A stretch of 64,000 nt of DNA from Sepioteuthis lessoniana (GCA_963585895.1 OY757934.1:34504268-34568267), one strand, 5' to 3'. Shown: positions 46,499 through 59,349, counted from the stretch's first letter. Notes: generated by a model from the letters alone, not told the origin. Translations and numbers: made by a program.

Positions 46499-47335
46499 CA
46501 TCATCATCATCATCATCATCATGTCGCGCTGGTAGAACGGATATCCCTGACCCTCTCTCGCCACTCCTCCCTATCGTTCATCGCCCTAGGCAGGTCTTCA
46601 GGACAACATCCCGTATCCTCACATAGCTGCTGAATGTATGTTCGTGCTGGTCGTCCTGCTTTTGCACGGCCATGTGTGGGGGTCCATAAGAGTACATCTC
46701 TTATGAGTTCGTCCCTGCTTTTCCAGCAGTGTCCTGCATGTCTGGTTCGTCTAACTTGAATAGTTTTCGTGATAGGAGGCCGGTGGCCGTACAGTTGGTG
46801 TCTTGTGGGGTGTTGCCGCCAGGACTTGTTCAAGATTGTACGCAGCATTCTTGTGTAATTGCCGTCTAGCTTCTTCTCCAGCCGTTTTGTTAGCGTCCAT
46901 GTAGTGCACCCATATAGCAGTATCGATGTGACCACTGCCTGAAAGAAACTGCGTTTCATTTTATCGGTTAGGTCTGATTTCCATATAATCGATAGCCTAT
47001 TGATAGCTGTCCATGCCTTCGTTAACCTCGTGTCGATGTCCTTTTCGGTTGATTCGACGCTGCTTCCCAGGTAAGTGAACTTGTCTACTAGTTTAAGAGG
47101 GGTTCCTTCTAGAGTGGAGATGTCCCCCGTTTGATTATAGCACATATATCCCGTTTTGTGTGCATTAACATAGAGGCCTATGCCTGCGGCTGCACGTTCC
47201 AAACTATGCAGTAGTGTTTCGGCTTGGTCGGGTGTATTTGCCAGTATCGCTATGTCATCGGCGTAGTCGGCGTCGGTAATTGTTTTTGCGGGTTACCTTC
47301 TGCTTCTTTTCTTCGTCAGCTCGAAGCCATTCTCT
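46499..47335 (-). pseudogene. RTE-type LINE, 3' two-thirds of the RT
   Basis: Minus-strand protein from ENGFELTKKRSRR through DADYADDIAIL to the C-terminus and (TGA)n tail, closely matching the 34-kb copy. One codon after RRSRR-like text (Tyr in the other copy) is TAA, so the frame with an ATG starts only at 47202. 5'-truncated before motif B. The tail is at the left end (ATCATCATC... at ~46498-46520). Confidence 0.93.
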
Positions 47336-47699
47336 AGGACATCGATTGACAAGAAGAAAGATAACACAAGTCAAAATTACAAATATTAATGAAGAAACGA
47401 AAAGTTTTAAGGAAATAATTCTGATATTATATATTAGCAAGATTCTATGGATACAGAAATATGAACATCACATAATGAACAACAAAAAAGGTTCAAACAT
47501 GAAGAAAAGACGTGGGTTGCTTAAAGTTGGTATTTATCATTTAGAAATTAAAAAAAACAAAAAAAAAAACAAATGAAACGAAATAAAACAAAGAAGTCAG
47601 TGTTTGAAACATAACAATTATTCCACACTGAGAAAGTGATATTCTCTGGTGGGATATGAAAAGTGTTGTTTATCCTGAAGTGTTGAATTGAAACGAAAT
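47336..47699. other. No recognisable feature
   Basis: A-rich unique sequence. Confidence 0.5.
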
Positions 47700-48348
47700 A
47701 GTCAATTGCTCAGTCGGCTGGGGCTGTAGAATACACCGACTGCATCTCTGCAGAGGTGTAAGACCCCCCCCCGCAACAAGTGTCTTGGATATGACACAAA
47801 GCAATCTGATGGTAATGCTTCAGTAATGCTTGAGCTTTGGGGAATGCGGAGTACCCCTTCATTGCTATCGCTTCCAAGTCCACTCTGGCCAGGAGTTGTA
47901 GCACCTGATAGAGTCCTATCTATGGATCAAATAAAAGTGTCTGGCTTTTAAACCGAGTGCAAACAAATGACTAATGCTAAGTTGAATTGTTAACAATAGA
48001 ACTGTTTGATCATTTACCTGTGTGTAAACAAATGAATGATATTTAAATGAAATGTTCGTGATACAGAACAATACTTGGAACCTTTTAACTTTTTTGACTT
48101 ATGTTAAATTGAATTGTTAGAAATAGAACTGTTTGGTCATTTAATTGTGTGTAAACAAATTACTGTTTAATTGAATTGCTAGTGATACATAGCAATATTT
48201 AGAACCTTTTAACTTTGACTAATGCTAAATTGAATTGTTTGAAATAGAATTTTTTACGTCATTTAACTGTGTGTAAACAAATGTTTGATGTTTTATTGAA
48301 TTGTTAGTGAACTTGGAATTATTAAACCTATGTTTACAAATCATATAT

Positions 48349-48931
48349 ATCTAACCGTCTCAATGGCTAGTGGGTAGAGTGTTCGCCAATGGTCCGGAAG
48401 ATCTGGGTTCAGTCAGAGATCGCATCATACTAAAGACTTTAAAAATGATGCTTGATACCTCCTTGCTTAACACTCAGCAATATAAGTGTTGCGTTCTGGT
48501 TAATGAACGCAGGTAGTAGTTATAAAAAGACAAACCACGAGATACGAGGAAAAATAGTTATATTTACAGGAACAAGTATTTACAAGAGAGAGGCTGTTAT
48601 TAATAATAACATAGGATTAGTGATAGAGTAAGGATATACTTCAAAAATGGGAACGGTTCTTCTGGTCTGACTCGTTAACTGATCTGATCTCAGAGTGATC
48701 TGGACTGGACTCCGGTCTGGTATTAGAGCTACTGCCATATATGGTAGATAGCCTAGCTCATTATGCTGAAAAGGTAGGTGATACCCAACAATAAGGTACG
48801 TATCAAGGGTAAAGAGGAGCAATCCAGGGAAAGGAGTAGCACCCTCTCCTACGCCTTGATGTAGTAGCTATTGAAAAGGGAGCCTTCTGGTCGCCCTCGA
48901 CTACGGTCGCCAACTTTACTTATATATGAAT
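48349..48931 (+). mobile_element. tRNA-derived SINE, family B, split by a solo LTR
   Basis: Head AATGGCTAGTGGGTAGAGTG and GGGTTCAGTCAGAGATC, body to 48486, LTR 48487-48790, then the rest of the body and end CGGTCGCCAACTTTACTT. Confidence 0.92.
48487..48790 (-). mobile_element. Solo LTR
   Basis: A 304-bp LTR, minus orientation, with TGTTGGGTATCACC at the right end and AACGCAACA at the left. A perfect 5-bp target duplication, ATAAG, is at 48482-48486 and 48791-48795. Same family as 39680-39953. It looks whole as a solo LTR and is the youngest of three nested layers. Confidence 0.93.
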
Positions 48932-48990
48932 AACCCAGATTTGGCATTAAATAGCATACAGTGGTTGATGTGCCATAAAACTAAACCAAA

Positions 48991-49261
48991 TCAAACTAAA
49001 TAGAAACCTGTCAATTCTGGAAGATCTTGTCGCCATCTGAAAGCATAACAGCCATTTTTGTTGAAAAAAAAGACTAACTTTAGTGACAAATCAGAAAGTC
49101 AAGTTACTCTTGTACAACAATAGAAAAACACAAGTTGCAACTTGCACACATGAAAAGATTCTGACTCTCAACATGGAAGTTTTACCTCATCTAACCTACA
49201 CTTCCAAATTTGCTCTGGCAGGTTTATTACCCTTGGAAATGTCTACAGTAATAGACCGGCC
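48991..49261. other. No recognisable feature
   Basis: Short unique stretch. Confidence 0.5.
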
Positions 49262-49690
49262 ATTAGGATAATAGGTTTAATATTCGCCAATAGTCCGGAA
49301 GACCAGGGTTAAATACCTTGTTCAAGATTGTACGCAGCATTCTTGTGTAATTGCCGTCTAGCTTCTTCTCTAGCCGTTTTGTTAGCGTCCATGTAGTGCA
49401 CCCATATAGCAGTATCGATGTGACCACTGCCTGGAAGAAACTGCGTTTCATTTTATCGGTTAGGTCTGATTTCCATATAATCGATAGCCTATTGATAGCT
49501 GTCCATGCTTTCGTTCAAGCTAATAGTAATTAAAAAAAACTTTGAAGGACTTCTACGATCACTTTCAGGCAAATACCCTTGGGAAAGGTATAAACCCTCT
49601 TATCCTCCCAGTTATGGGTTAAATAGTACCACTACTGTTCTTCTAGGAGAATGGCTTAGGCATTAAATAACCTAAAAAGAGTTGATATGC
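49262..49690. mobile_element. Mosaic of SINE B head, LINE interior and SINE A 3' end
   Basis: 49262-49316 is the SINE B head (ATTCGCCAATAGTCCGGAAG, plus). 49318-49516 is an internal piece of the LINE (minus; KMKRSFFQAVVTSILLYGC), lacking both LINE ends. 49553-49690 is the 3' part of SINE A (plus; CCCTTGGGAAAGGTATAAAC to TTGATATGCCATTAAACAAA). A LINE piece without its 3' end is unusual, since LINE insertions normally keep it. Confidence 0.85.
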
Positions 49691-49711
49691 CATTAAACAA
49701 AAGAAAAGAAA

Positions 49712-51404
<1,693 letters not shown>

Positions 51405-51535
51405 AACTGTACTTATGCTAAACTGAATTGTTTGAAATAGAACTGTTTTTATGTATAAAGATGGATTTGGCATTAAATAACCTACAATGGTTGATATGCC
51501 AAAACCAAAACCAAATCAAATCGAATCGAATCAAT
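51405..51535 (+). mobile_element. V-family element, 3' end only
   Basis: One internal unit (CTAAACTGAATTGTTTGAAA), then the tail TTGGCATTAAATAACCTACA and GGTTGATATGCCAAAACC. Confidence 0.85.
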
Positions 51536-51729
51536 AAATCAAGTTCACTGTTGTACAAAATTTTAGTTGGAAATATGCTAGTTGCGACGCAGCTTTAAAA
51601 CCTTGATTTATTTTCGGACCCAACAACCATACATAGGAATTGTCATAAAAAATTATCTGGTCTATCTAATCTTTTGCAATATTTATTTTGTCGAAGTATT
51701 TCTACAGGGAAAGTATCGTGGAAGAATGA

Positions 51730-51817
51730 AATGTGTGTGTGTGTATGTGTGTGTGTGTGTGTATGTGTATGTGTGTGTGTGTATGTGTGTGTGTGTGTGC
51801 GTGTGTGTGTGTGTGTC
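51730..51817. repeat. (GT)n microsatellite
   Basis: Interrupted GT/AT run. Confidence 0.95.
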
Positions 51818-52473
51818 ACCTCAGTAATCTCTAAATCAGTAGTTGAAAGTATTTATCAGCAGTTGGCGTAATCTTCAAAACTTTCATATTCAAAACTTTT
51901 ATTGTAGGAAGAAATGAACTGAATCTGACAGAATGTACGTAAAAAAGGTAAAACGGAAGAAAAATGTTAGATTATTTGTTTATTTGCCAACGCGTTTTTA
52001 AATGCAAAAGTGTTTTATCGAAATTATTTTAGTATGAGAAATAATTATGATAGATAAATTTTGATTCTATTAGAAATCTTCATCAGGGCTTGTAGATCTT
52101 GCTATGAGAAAAAACGGATTGATACTGGTTGATATGTTCAAATACTTTTTTTAAAAAAAGTATTTGAACGTGTATTTCGGATGTATGTGGGTTAACCGTT
52201 TTAAGAAATGAACGCGATAAACCAAGACCAAGTCTTGGAGGCTGTTGTCATTTGACTTTTGCGTAAACCCCCTTGAAAAGACATTAAACCCTCTCTTCTC
52301 CCTAAAATTATCGGAAAATTGCTGGGCTCTTTAATCTTGCAAATCAATAAGTCTGTATTCAAAACAATGAGGCTACTAATTTCATCCAATAAAAACTAAG
52401 TCTCTATGATCATAGAAAACCAGAGAACTATCACAGACTTGGTGCGGTTACGGCCCTTAGCCCTTAAAAATAC
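51818..52473. other. Unique sequence with a perfect palindrome
   Basis: The 34-bp palindrome at 52136-52169 (17-bp arms, GTTCAAATACTTTTTTT and its complement, no loop) is the only structure seen. Confidence 0.7.

Positions 52474-52540
<67 letters not shown>
52474..52540. repeat. (CA)n-(TA)n microsatellite
   Basis: CA run then TA run. Confidence 0.95.
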
Positions 52541-52544
<4 letters not shown>

Positions 52545-52683
52545 AAAGGAGGGTGAGACAGAAAATCAAATTGACATATTTTGCTATATGCTAGCATTTT
52601 CAGAATCCTTATGGAGAAACATGCCAGTTTAATTTTCCGTATTGTCTTCTTTTCCTCATACCGACGGATTTTATTTCAGTACT

Positions 52684-52799
<116 letters not shown>

Positions 52800-53048
52800 T
52801 TCTTGTACATTTCCTTAAATCATGAAACTGTCAAGTAATTGGATCCTTATAAAACTATAGACATACTAATATGGTTGCTAAGAACTCTCAATTTATCTCA
52901 ACTTCATCAACGTTTTCTCTTTTCCAGAGGACACAATTTTAGTACAAATCATCAATGGTTAAAAGTGAGTCTTTTATTATTTATTTCTTGAGCTACTTTT
53001 CCTAAAACAAACATGTTACAGCTTTTGTGTTATACATATATTTGGGAT

Positions 53049-53101
<53 letters not shown>

Positions 53102-53106
53102 GAGAG
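53049..53106. repeat. (CT)n microsatellite with short GA hairpin arm
   Basis: About 24 CT units, followed by GAAGAGAGAG. Confidence 0.95.
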
Positions 53107-53814
53107 AGCATTATTATTCGGCAAACAGCACAAGTATACATTTAATCAAGTTTTCCTTTTCATTTCCAATAAATTTACATTCTTTCTTCGTAATTGCCAC
53201 TCCACAAAAATGGTGACTATGCTACGTCTTCACAAAGTATTTTGCTTGCTTTCACCTTTTGTGGCCCGTCATTAAGGTTTGTTATTTCAGGAAACACTAT
53301 AATTTGCCTCTTGATCAGAATGATCAGTTTTGTGACATCAAAAACATTTCTTTCCAGAACCTGATTCAATGTAACCATGTTTGCGTTAATTATTTGAATT
53401 TCGGGTTCATTTAGAAACACTTGAAAAGATCAAAGCTTATAATAAAAAAGGAATGGTATATAATTGGTGTGAAGAAAGGTAGATATGGCCTTATCACTGT
53501 AAATAAATACAATACCAACGGCTTGTGAAATTGGCTCCGTTATATAAATAAAAAGAACCAACTTATATGAGGGTAAAACAGGACTGGAATAAGGCATGAG
53601 CTTTAGAAGCTGCAATCCAGGGACTGGCGGGGATGGACTGGGACTCAAATGATTACGTAAAGATTTATGCCATTTGTGAATGTATTCAAATGTTTTATGT
53701 TTTATCTTTTTATGCTTTGTTTTATGTTTTAAATATACAGTTTTAAATATAGTTTTATGTTTTAGATATAGAGCATTAACGAGCGCTTCGAAAGTAAAAC
53801 TTCCCATTTATTTT
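53107..53814. other. No recognisable feature
   Basis: AT-rich. A short TTTTATG-type internal repeat at ~53690-53765 makes an open frame on the minus strand. Confidence 0.5.
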
Positions 53815-54086
53815 CTAACCGGCTCAATGGTTTAGTGGGATAGAGTGTTCGCCAATGGTCCGGGAGACCGAGGTTCAATCCCTGATCGCGTCATACCAAA
53901 GACTTTAAAAATGGTACTTAATATCTCCTTGCTTAACACCCAGTAATATAAGGTACGTATCAAGGGTGAAGTGGAGCAATCCTGGGAAAGGAGTAGCGCC
54001 CTCTCCTACATCTCGGTGTAGTAGCTATTGAAAAGGGAGCCTTCTGGTCGCCCTCGACTCCGGTCGCTAACTTTACTTACTTACAA
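53815..54086 (+). mobile_element. tRNA-derived SINE, family B, full length
   Basis: Head AACCGGCTCAATGGTTTAGT with GAGGTTCAATCCCTG (B box), an uninterrupted body, and the end GTCGCTAACTTTACTTACTT. Confidence 0.93.
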
Positions 54087-54386
54087 TAATATCATTGGAT
54101 AGAACAGGTTTTCAGTGTCAAAACATTTTTTCACATAATCACCATAATCAGTTATACAATTTCATCAGCGATGAACAAAAGCTTGTAAAGCCGCTCGTCA
54201 AAATGGAAACAGCCCACGTTCTTGTGTCGGTCGCAGTTTCTGTGGAAATCAATTGCTGGCATTACTTTTGAGTGACCTTCTATATATCTGAAATCAACAT
54301 AATTTAGGAATACGAACACAGTAATGAATACATCTAAATGGCGTTTTAGTCATACTTTATATATCACTTCTATTAATAGTAAACCC

Positions 54387-54740
54387 TGTCGGCTGAGACT
54401 GTAGAATAGCCCAACTGCATCTCTGCAAAGGGGTAAGACCACCCCTGCCACAACTAGGTCACCTATTGGCTATGAATATGACAGTAGACCATTTGACGGT
54501 GAGGCTTCAGTCCTGAAGTTTGGGAGAATTTGTATTCCCCCTTCATTGCCATTACTTTGACCCGAAGGCGTCGTACCATCTATATGTCAAATAGAAATGT
54601 TTAATCATTTACTATATTTAAAACGATTTAACTGTGTGCAAACAAAAGACTGGTGTCAGATTGAATTATTAATGTTAAATAGCAATATTTGAAATCATTT
54701 AACTGGTTCGTTTAAAAATGTTTCCTAAAAACTATTCGTA
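54387..54740 (+). mobile_element. V-family element, head plus internal units
   Basis: TGTCGGCTGAGACTGTAGAA through CATCTATATGTCAAATAG (~54590), then two units. The tail is missing. Confidence 0.8.
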
Positions 54741-54769
54741 TATAAATCATATATATTTAATATATTCTC

Positions 54770-54823
54770 TCTCTGTCTCTGTCTCTTTCTGTCTCTGTCT
54801 CAGTCTGTCTGTCTGTCTGTCAG

Positions 54824-54861
<38 letters not shown>
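54770..54861. repeat. (CT)n/(GTCT)n-(TA)n microsatellite
   Basis: Pyrimidine-rich repeats ending in TA units beside the hammerhead element. Confidence 0.95.
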
Positions 54862-55012
54862 ACACAATAGTCATCCACAGACAGATCTGTTTCGTTCTAT
54901 CAGAACTCATCAGTGTGGCTAGACAGTATCTTCCGTAGCTGGGATCGAAACCCGGTTGACTCAAACGCCCTGAAAGTAAATAATGGAGTAAAATCCGCCT
55001 ATATAAAATTGA
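54862..55012 (-). mobile_element. Hammerhead-bearing tRNA-like SINE/retrozyme-type element
   Basis: Minus strand: a B-box-like GGTTTCGATCCC (~54957-54940), a ~25-nt linker, the complete hammerhead at 54918-54875, then a short tail ending in TA repeats. It has the same order as the element at 10660-11008 but a different sequence. The outer limits are approximate. Confidence 0.7.
54875..54918 (-). ncRNA. Complete hammerhead ribozyme
   Basis: A small self-cleaving RNA. Minus strand, 5' to 3': helix I CCACA (54918-54914) pairs with TGTGG (54879-54875); CTGATGA (54913-54907); helix II GTTCT-GAT-AGAAC (54906-54894); GAAA (54893-54890); helix III CAG-AT-CTG (54889-54882); TC (54881-54880), predicted cleavage after the C. 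Every invariant core position is present and all three helices pair, so this copy could be active. Confidence 0.93.
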
Positions 55013-55019
55013 TAAAAAG

Positions 55020-55160
55020 GTAATCCAAGCGGAAGGAGAGATTTATTGAAAAACAAAGTCGACACTATAGCGCTTCGGTTCTAATGAGCCATCATCAGGG
55101 CTGGAAGGGATGATATTAGGGATTTGAGGTTTTTGGTATTTTTCAAATATCCATCGTTGA
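55020..55160 (-). mobile_element. Repeat with hammerhead-like core, second copy
   Basis: Minus-strand match to 20160-20305, including the CTGATGA core (55098-55092), a weak helix II, GAAG in place of GAAA, CGCTATAGTG and TC, then AAATCTCTCCTTCC and a GCTTGGATTACC end. Confidence 0.7.
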
Positions 55161-55685
55161 TTTAACATGTTAAAAAATGGTAATTATTTGAAGATGGTCG
55201 AAACAAATCCTCGGTGTTCACGATTTGTCTATGGTTACACGACGTCGGCAGGAAAAGGGAAATTAATATTAGTAGCTTCTGCTTTTTGTATCGGATATTT
55301 TTCTCGGAATAGTAACTTCTTTTCCTTACATTTGTAAACAATCTTTTCAAAATACACACATGCAGACCTTTTCTTTTCTGATAATTTATAGTTTTCCTAC
55401 TGTTATTCAGCATCAAGATTGCCATTCAAATACACCAATCAGAAAGTTGTCAGTGTTCTCTACCGATTCCAGAGAAGAAGAAATAATGACATGCATCAAA
55501 ATCATCTTTAAGCAGATGAGACTTCTTTTAAAGGAAGCTATCAAATGTTCCTGTTTGTTTCTTTCGACGATTCCAGCTCTTTTGAAGGTTTTCGAGCACT
55601 GCTTCTCCTCTCTGGTCAGATATTGTTTCATTTCCTTCCAACTCCGGAATCCTGTAAGTAGCTGCAACGGATTTGAGACCCAGCT
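55161..55685. other. No recognisable feature
   Basis: Open frames on both strands (55360-55865) run into the AAT tract and have no motif. Confidence 0.5.
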
Positions 55686-55686
55686 A

Positions 55687-55734
<48 letters not shown>
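55686..55734. repeat. (AAT)n microsatellite
   Basis: 16 AAT units. It is followed by TCCAAGCAGAAAGAGAAATT (55733-55775), the 3' end of the 55020 repeat family, which seems to have inserted with or primed on the AAT tract. Confidence 0.9.
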
Positions 55735-55986
55735 CCAAGCAGAAAGAGAAATTTATTGAAAAACAAAATCGATATTACTATTATTATTGATAATAATAAT
55801 AATAATTTTTGGATGTGTACATGAAATAAGATTTGAATAAATATCTGTAAAAAGGGAAAATACATTTTTTATACCCAAATAATTAGGATAATATGATATG
55901 CGGTTAAGAGGAGTAATATCGGTAACACTTTTAAATTAAAGTTATTAATAAAGTTATAAAAATATGAATTATAACTAACCCTCTAG

Positions 55987-56590
55987 TTGCCCACTCGGCT
56001 GGGGCTGTAGAATACACCGACTGCACCTTTGCAAAGGAGTAAGAACCCACAATGAGTGTCTTGGATATGACTCTAAACAATCTGATGGTGAGGTTCCAGT
56101 AATACTGGATATTTGGGGAATGCGGAGCACTTCTTCATTGGCATCGCTCCGATAGGGTCCTATCTATGGGTCAAATAGAACTACAATCCGTCCTTATGCT
56201 AAACTGAATTGCTTGAAATAGAACTGTTTTTACATCTAAACTGTGTACTTATGCTAAACTGAATTGTTTAAGATAAAACTATTTTTTTACGTTGAAACTG
56301 AACTTACGCTCAACTGAATTGTTTGAAATAGAACAGTTTTGACATTTAACTGTGTGTGGAGAAAAACTATACTTATACTAAGTTGAATTGTTTGAATCAA
56401 AACTGTTTGACTAAAGGGAATAGCTTGAAATAGAAAAGTTTTTGACAATTAAACTGTGTATTCATACTAAACTGAATTGTTTGAAATAGAACTGATTATT
56501 TGTATAAAAATGTATTTGGCATTAAATAACCTACGAATGTTGATATGCCAAAAAACCCAACCAACCAACCAACCAATAAACAAACCAGAA
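55987..56590 (+). mobile_element. V-family element, complete reference copy
   Basis: Three modules: head 55987-56182 (CACTCGGCTGGGGCTGTAGA to CTATGGGTCAAATAGAAC), about five tandem units of ~65 bp at 56183-56500 (CTAAACTGAATTGTTTGAAA then TAGAACTGTTTT), and the tail 56510-56590 (TTGGCATTAAATAACCTACG, GTTGATATGCCAAAAAAC, CCAACCAACC). No A/B box is clear in the head and there is no protein-coding capacity. Confidence 0.88.
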
Positions 56591-56945
56591 CCCTCTGGTT
56601 ATCATGTTACGAGGGCTTTTTTATTTCAGGACTAAGTGTATACTATGAGATGATGTATGATAAGCAGGTACATTTCACTTGTCAATTCATTTTTAGGCTA
56701 ATTCAGTGGAAGAGTTTCCATGAGAAAATTTATCAATAAAAAGCTAATGAATATTTCATCTTTTTTTTTTTTTTTTAAAGGGCTTGTTCCGATCCCACCC
56801 TCGTATGAAAGCGAGGAAAATACCCACGAATAAATGGTTTGGGTGAAAGGGATATAATATAATAATTTTAAATGAAAGTCAAATTGAATTCAAAACACCT
56901 GACTCATTAAAAGTAAAAAGTAGTTGGCGAGATATTTTGACATGC
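56591..56945. other. No recognisable feature
   Basis: AT-rich, with a T16 run. Confidence 0.5.
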
Positions 56946-56959
56946 ATATCTTTCTGGAT

Positions 56960-57194
56960 GAAATCCTTGACGAGACTGATTGCATTTCACATAGCCCTAA
57001 TACCCTTGGGAAAGGTATGAATCCAATTATTCTCCCTCCAGCTATGGGTAAATAGTAGGAAAGACTAGGTTCTTCAGCCTTTGTGAGGCAACTAGTCTCG
57101 GAGAAGGAAAACACTGAATTCAAACCTGTTAATCTCGGCTTAAAAATTGACCTTGTGTCATATCTTGCCCGAGCGGAGGGGTTGGGTAAATATG
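56960..57194 (+). mobile_element. tRNA-derived SINE, family C, 5'-truncated at the B box
   Basis: It begins at AAATCC of the B-box region and then follows the 45-kb copy to GGGGTTGGGTAAATATG. Perfect 14-bp duplication ATATCTTTCTGGAT at 56946-56959 and 57195-57208. Confidence 0.95.
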
Positions 57195-57326
57195 ATATCT
57201 TTCTGGATTAAACGTTAATATTGTAATGGTGGCAATGGGTATCAAATCTTGACAAGAATGGACGTCAGTGTAAAAACTACAAGAAGTGTTATATGGAAGC
57301 TTACAGTTGATTCTATATCTCTCCCG

Positions 57327-57329
<3 letters not shown>

Positions 57330-57396
<67 letters not shown>

Positions 57397-57416
57397 TTGT
57401 CGGTTATTATATATTA

Positions 57417-57455
<39 letters not shown>
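57330..57455. repeat. (TA)n/(GT)n/(CT)n microsatellites
   Basis: TA, GT, then CT and TA runs. Confidence 0.95.
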
Positions 57456-57456
57456 T

Positions 57457-58236
57457 CATCATCATGTCACATCATCAGCACGGACATCCCTGACCCTTTC
57501 TCGCCACCCTTCTCTATCGTCCATTGCTTCCGACAGATCTTCAGGGCTACATCCCGTATCGGCACAGACTGCTGTATGTAGGTTCTAGTTGGTCGTCCTG
57601 CCTTTGCTCGTCCATGTGAAGGGGTCCACAGAAGTACGTCACTTATGAGTTCGTCCCTACCTCTCTAGCAGTGTCCCGCATGTCTGGTTCGTCTAACTTG
57701 AATAGTTTTTGTGATGGGTGCTAAGTTACCGTACAGCTGCTGCTTTGAGGGGTGCTGCCTCCTGGACTTGTTCAATATTGCTCGCAGCATTCTTGTTTAG
57801 TTTCCGTCAAGCTTTCTCTCTATACGTTTAGTTAACGTTCATGTAGTGCATCCATACAGCAGTATCGACACGACCGCTGCTTGGAAGAAACTGTGTTTTA
57901 TTTCATCGGTCAGGTCTGACTTCCATATGACATATAGACTATCGTTAGCTGTCCATGCCTTTGCTAGTCGCGTGTTGATGTCTTTCTCGGTTGATGAGAC
58001 ACTGCTTCCTAGGTAGGTGAACTTGTCTACTAATTTCAGAGACCTACCGTTTAGTGTGGAGATATTGCTTCTTTGATTAAAGCACATATATTCCGTCTTG
58101 TCTGCATTGACATGGAGGCATATGCCTGCAGCAGCTTGTTCCAGACTATGTAGCAGGATTTCGGCTTGTGCTGGTGTATTTGCCAGAAGCGCTTTGTCAT
58201 CAGCGTAGTCCGCGTCTGTAATTGTTTGTGCGGGAA
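57457..58236 (-). pseudogene. RTE-type LINE, older diverged copy
   Basis: Minus strand, from the DADYADD-equivalent region to the CATCATCATG tail. Readable parts include LVDKFTYLGSSVSSTEKDIN and KAWTANDSLYVIWKSDLTD. It belongs to the SSVSSTEKDINTRLAKAW subfamily, unlike the SSVESTEKDI subfamily at 34 and 46 kb. Only 82 codons (57839-58087) stay open. The 5' end abuts a hammerhead-like repeat. Confidence 0.9.
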
Positions 58237-58237
58237 T

Positions 58238-58330
58238 GTCGACGCTATAAAGTTTCTGTTTTAATTAACCATCTTCAGGACTTAAAAAGATGATATCGAA
58301 TGTCGTTAGATGAACGGTGGGTGTTTAATT
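58238..58330 (-). mobile_element. Repeat with hammerhead-like core, third copy
   Basis: Minus-strand match to 20160-20305 (CACCCACCGTTCATCTAAC, CCTGAAGATGGTTAATTA, GAAAC, TATAGCGTCGAC). The core box is changed to CTGAAGA. Confidence 0.6.
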
Positions 58331-58459
58331 AAATAAAAATAAAAAAAACAAGAGAGGAAGTTATATATACAGAGAAAGGGGGAATAAACCGTTATTCACT
58401 TTGGATTACTTTGTTTTTCAGTTTTTCTCCATATTTTCGGATTCTTTTCCATTACTTAC

Positions 58460-58462
<3 letters not shown>

Positions 58463-58500
<38 letters not shown>

Positions 58501-58524
58501 CGTGTGTGTGTGTGTGTGTGTGTG
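58463..58524. repeat. (TA)n-(GT)n microsatellite
   Basis: TA then GT units. Confidence 0.95.
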
Positions 58525-59349
58525 CAATTTAATCTAGCTTTAGTTTAACTATTATTGTGATTTATATTTTTGACTAATATCTTTTATCTTCTAATTGTAC
58601 TTGCTTTTTTATGATAGCTCCTCATTCATGTCGTTATTTCTATAATAGGAAGGAACAACTATCGAAGACAGTGATTAAGGATTAGCTCCTGATGTGATTC
58701 ACACTCGTGTCCTTTTTTTGCCTAGAGAAAGACTGGTTATTCATATCAACTAATTTTTACTAACTTAACAATGAAAGCAACTTATATCGCAGAAGCCTAA
58801 ATTACAGAAAACTCATTCAACAATTCACTTCCGTTAAGTCGTTAAGTTACATGTAAGTAATGTTATAAGAATATTTTATCTATTTATTATTTTTTAGATG
58901 AAGCATTGCCAATTTGACCGGAAATAGTTGATTCGTTTGTATTTCAAAATTATTATGATAATTAGTATTATTGTGAGTTTTCAAATCAGTTTTAATTGGA
59001 AGATTTTCACTAAAGTCCGTTTGAGAATAAAGCAAAGATCTTAGAAATCAATAACACCAATTATATATTTTACCAAACCCAGTATTGGTAAAACTAGTTA
59101 GCAAATTATCCGCACCATATACGATGTAAAACTTTTTAAATGATATATGATACACCTTCCATGTGCTACTTGTCTAAATTTCTGAGATGAAGCTTGGTCA
59201 GTGTTATCGTTTAGAGTATTCGGACTATTGTCTTCATCTTTATTGTTATATTCATAACGTTTTGGCCGATGCATCCTTCGACCTTCTGGCGTTTCATGTC
59301 GAACACGGTAGCTTACACGTAAGTTCAAATCGAAAAATAGAACGCTTGA
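58525..59349. other. No recognisable feature
   Basis: AT-rich. The 102-codon minus-strand frame at 59098-59406 partly enters the satellite and has no motif. Confidence 0.45.

Larger units (their letters stand above)
47700..48990 (+). mobile_element. V-family element carrying two nested insertions
   Basis: Head 47704-47935 (CAGTCGGCTGGGGCTGTAGA to TCAAATAAAAG), about five internal units 47940-48340 (ACTGTGTGTAAACAAATGA type), then SINE B (48349-48931, itself carrying an LTR), then the V tail 48932-48990 (GATTTGGCATTAAATAGCAT, GGTTGATGTGCCATAAAA). Confidence 0.88.

Noticed and set aside
55360-55865. Open frames on both strands with poly-Asn or poly-Leu
   Set aside because: Created by the (AAT)n tract.
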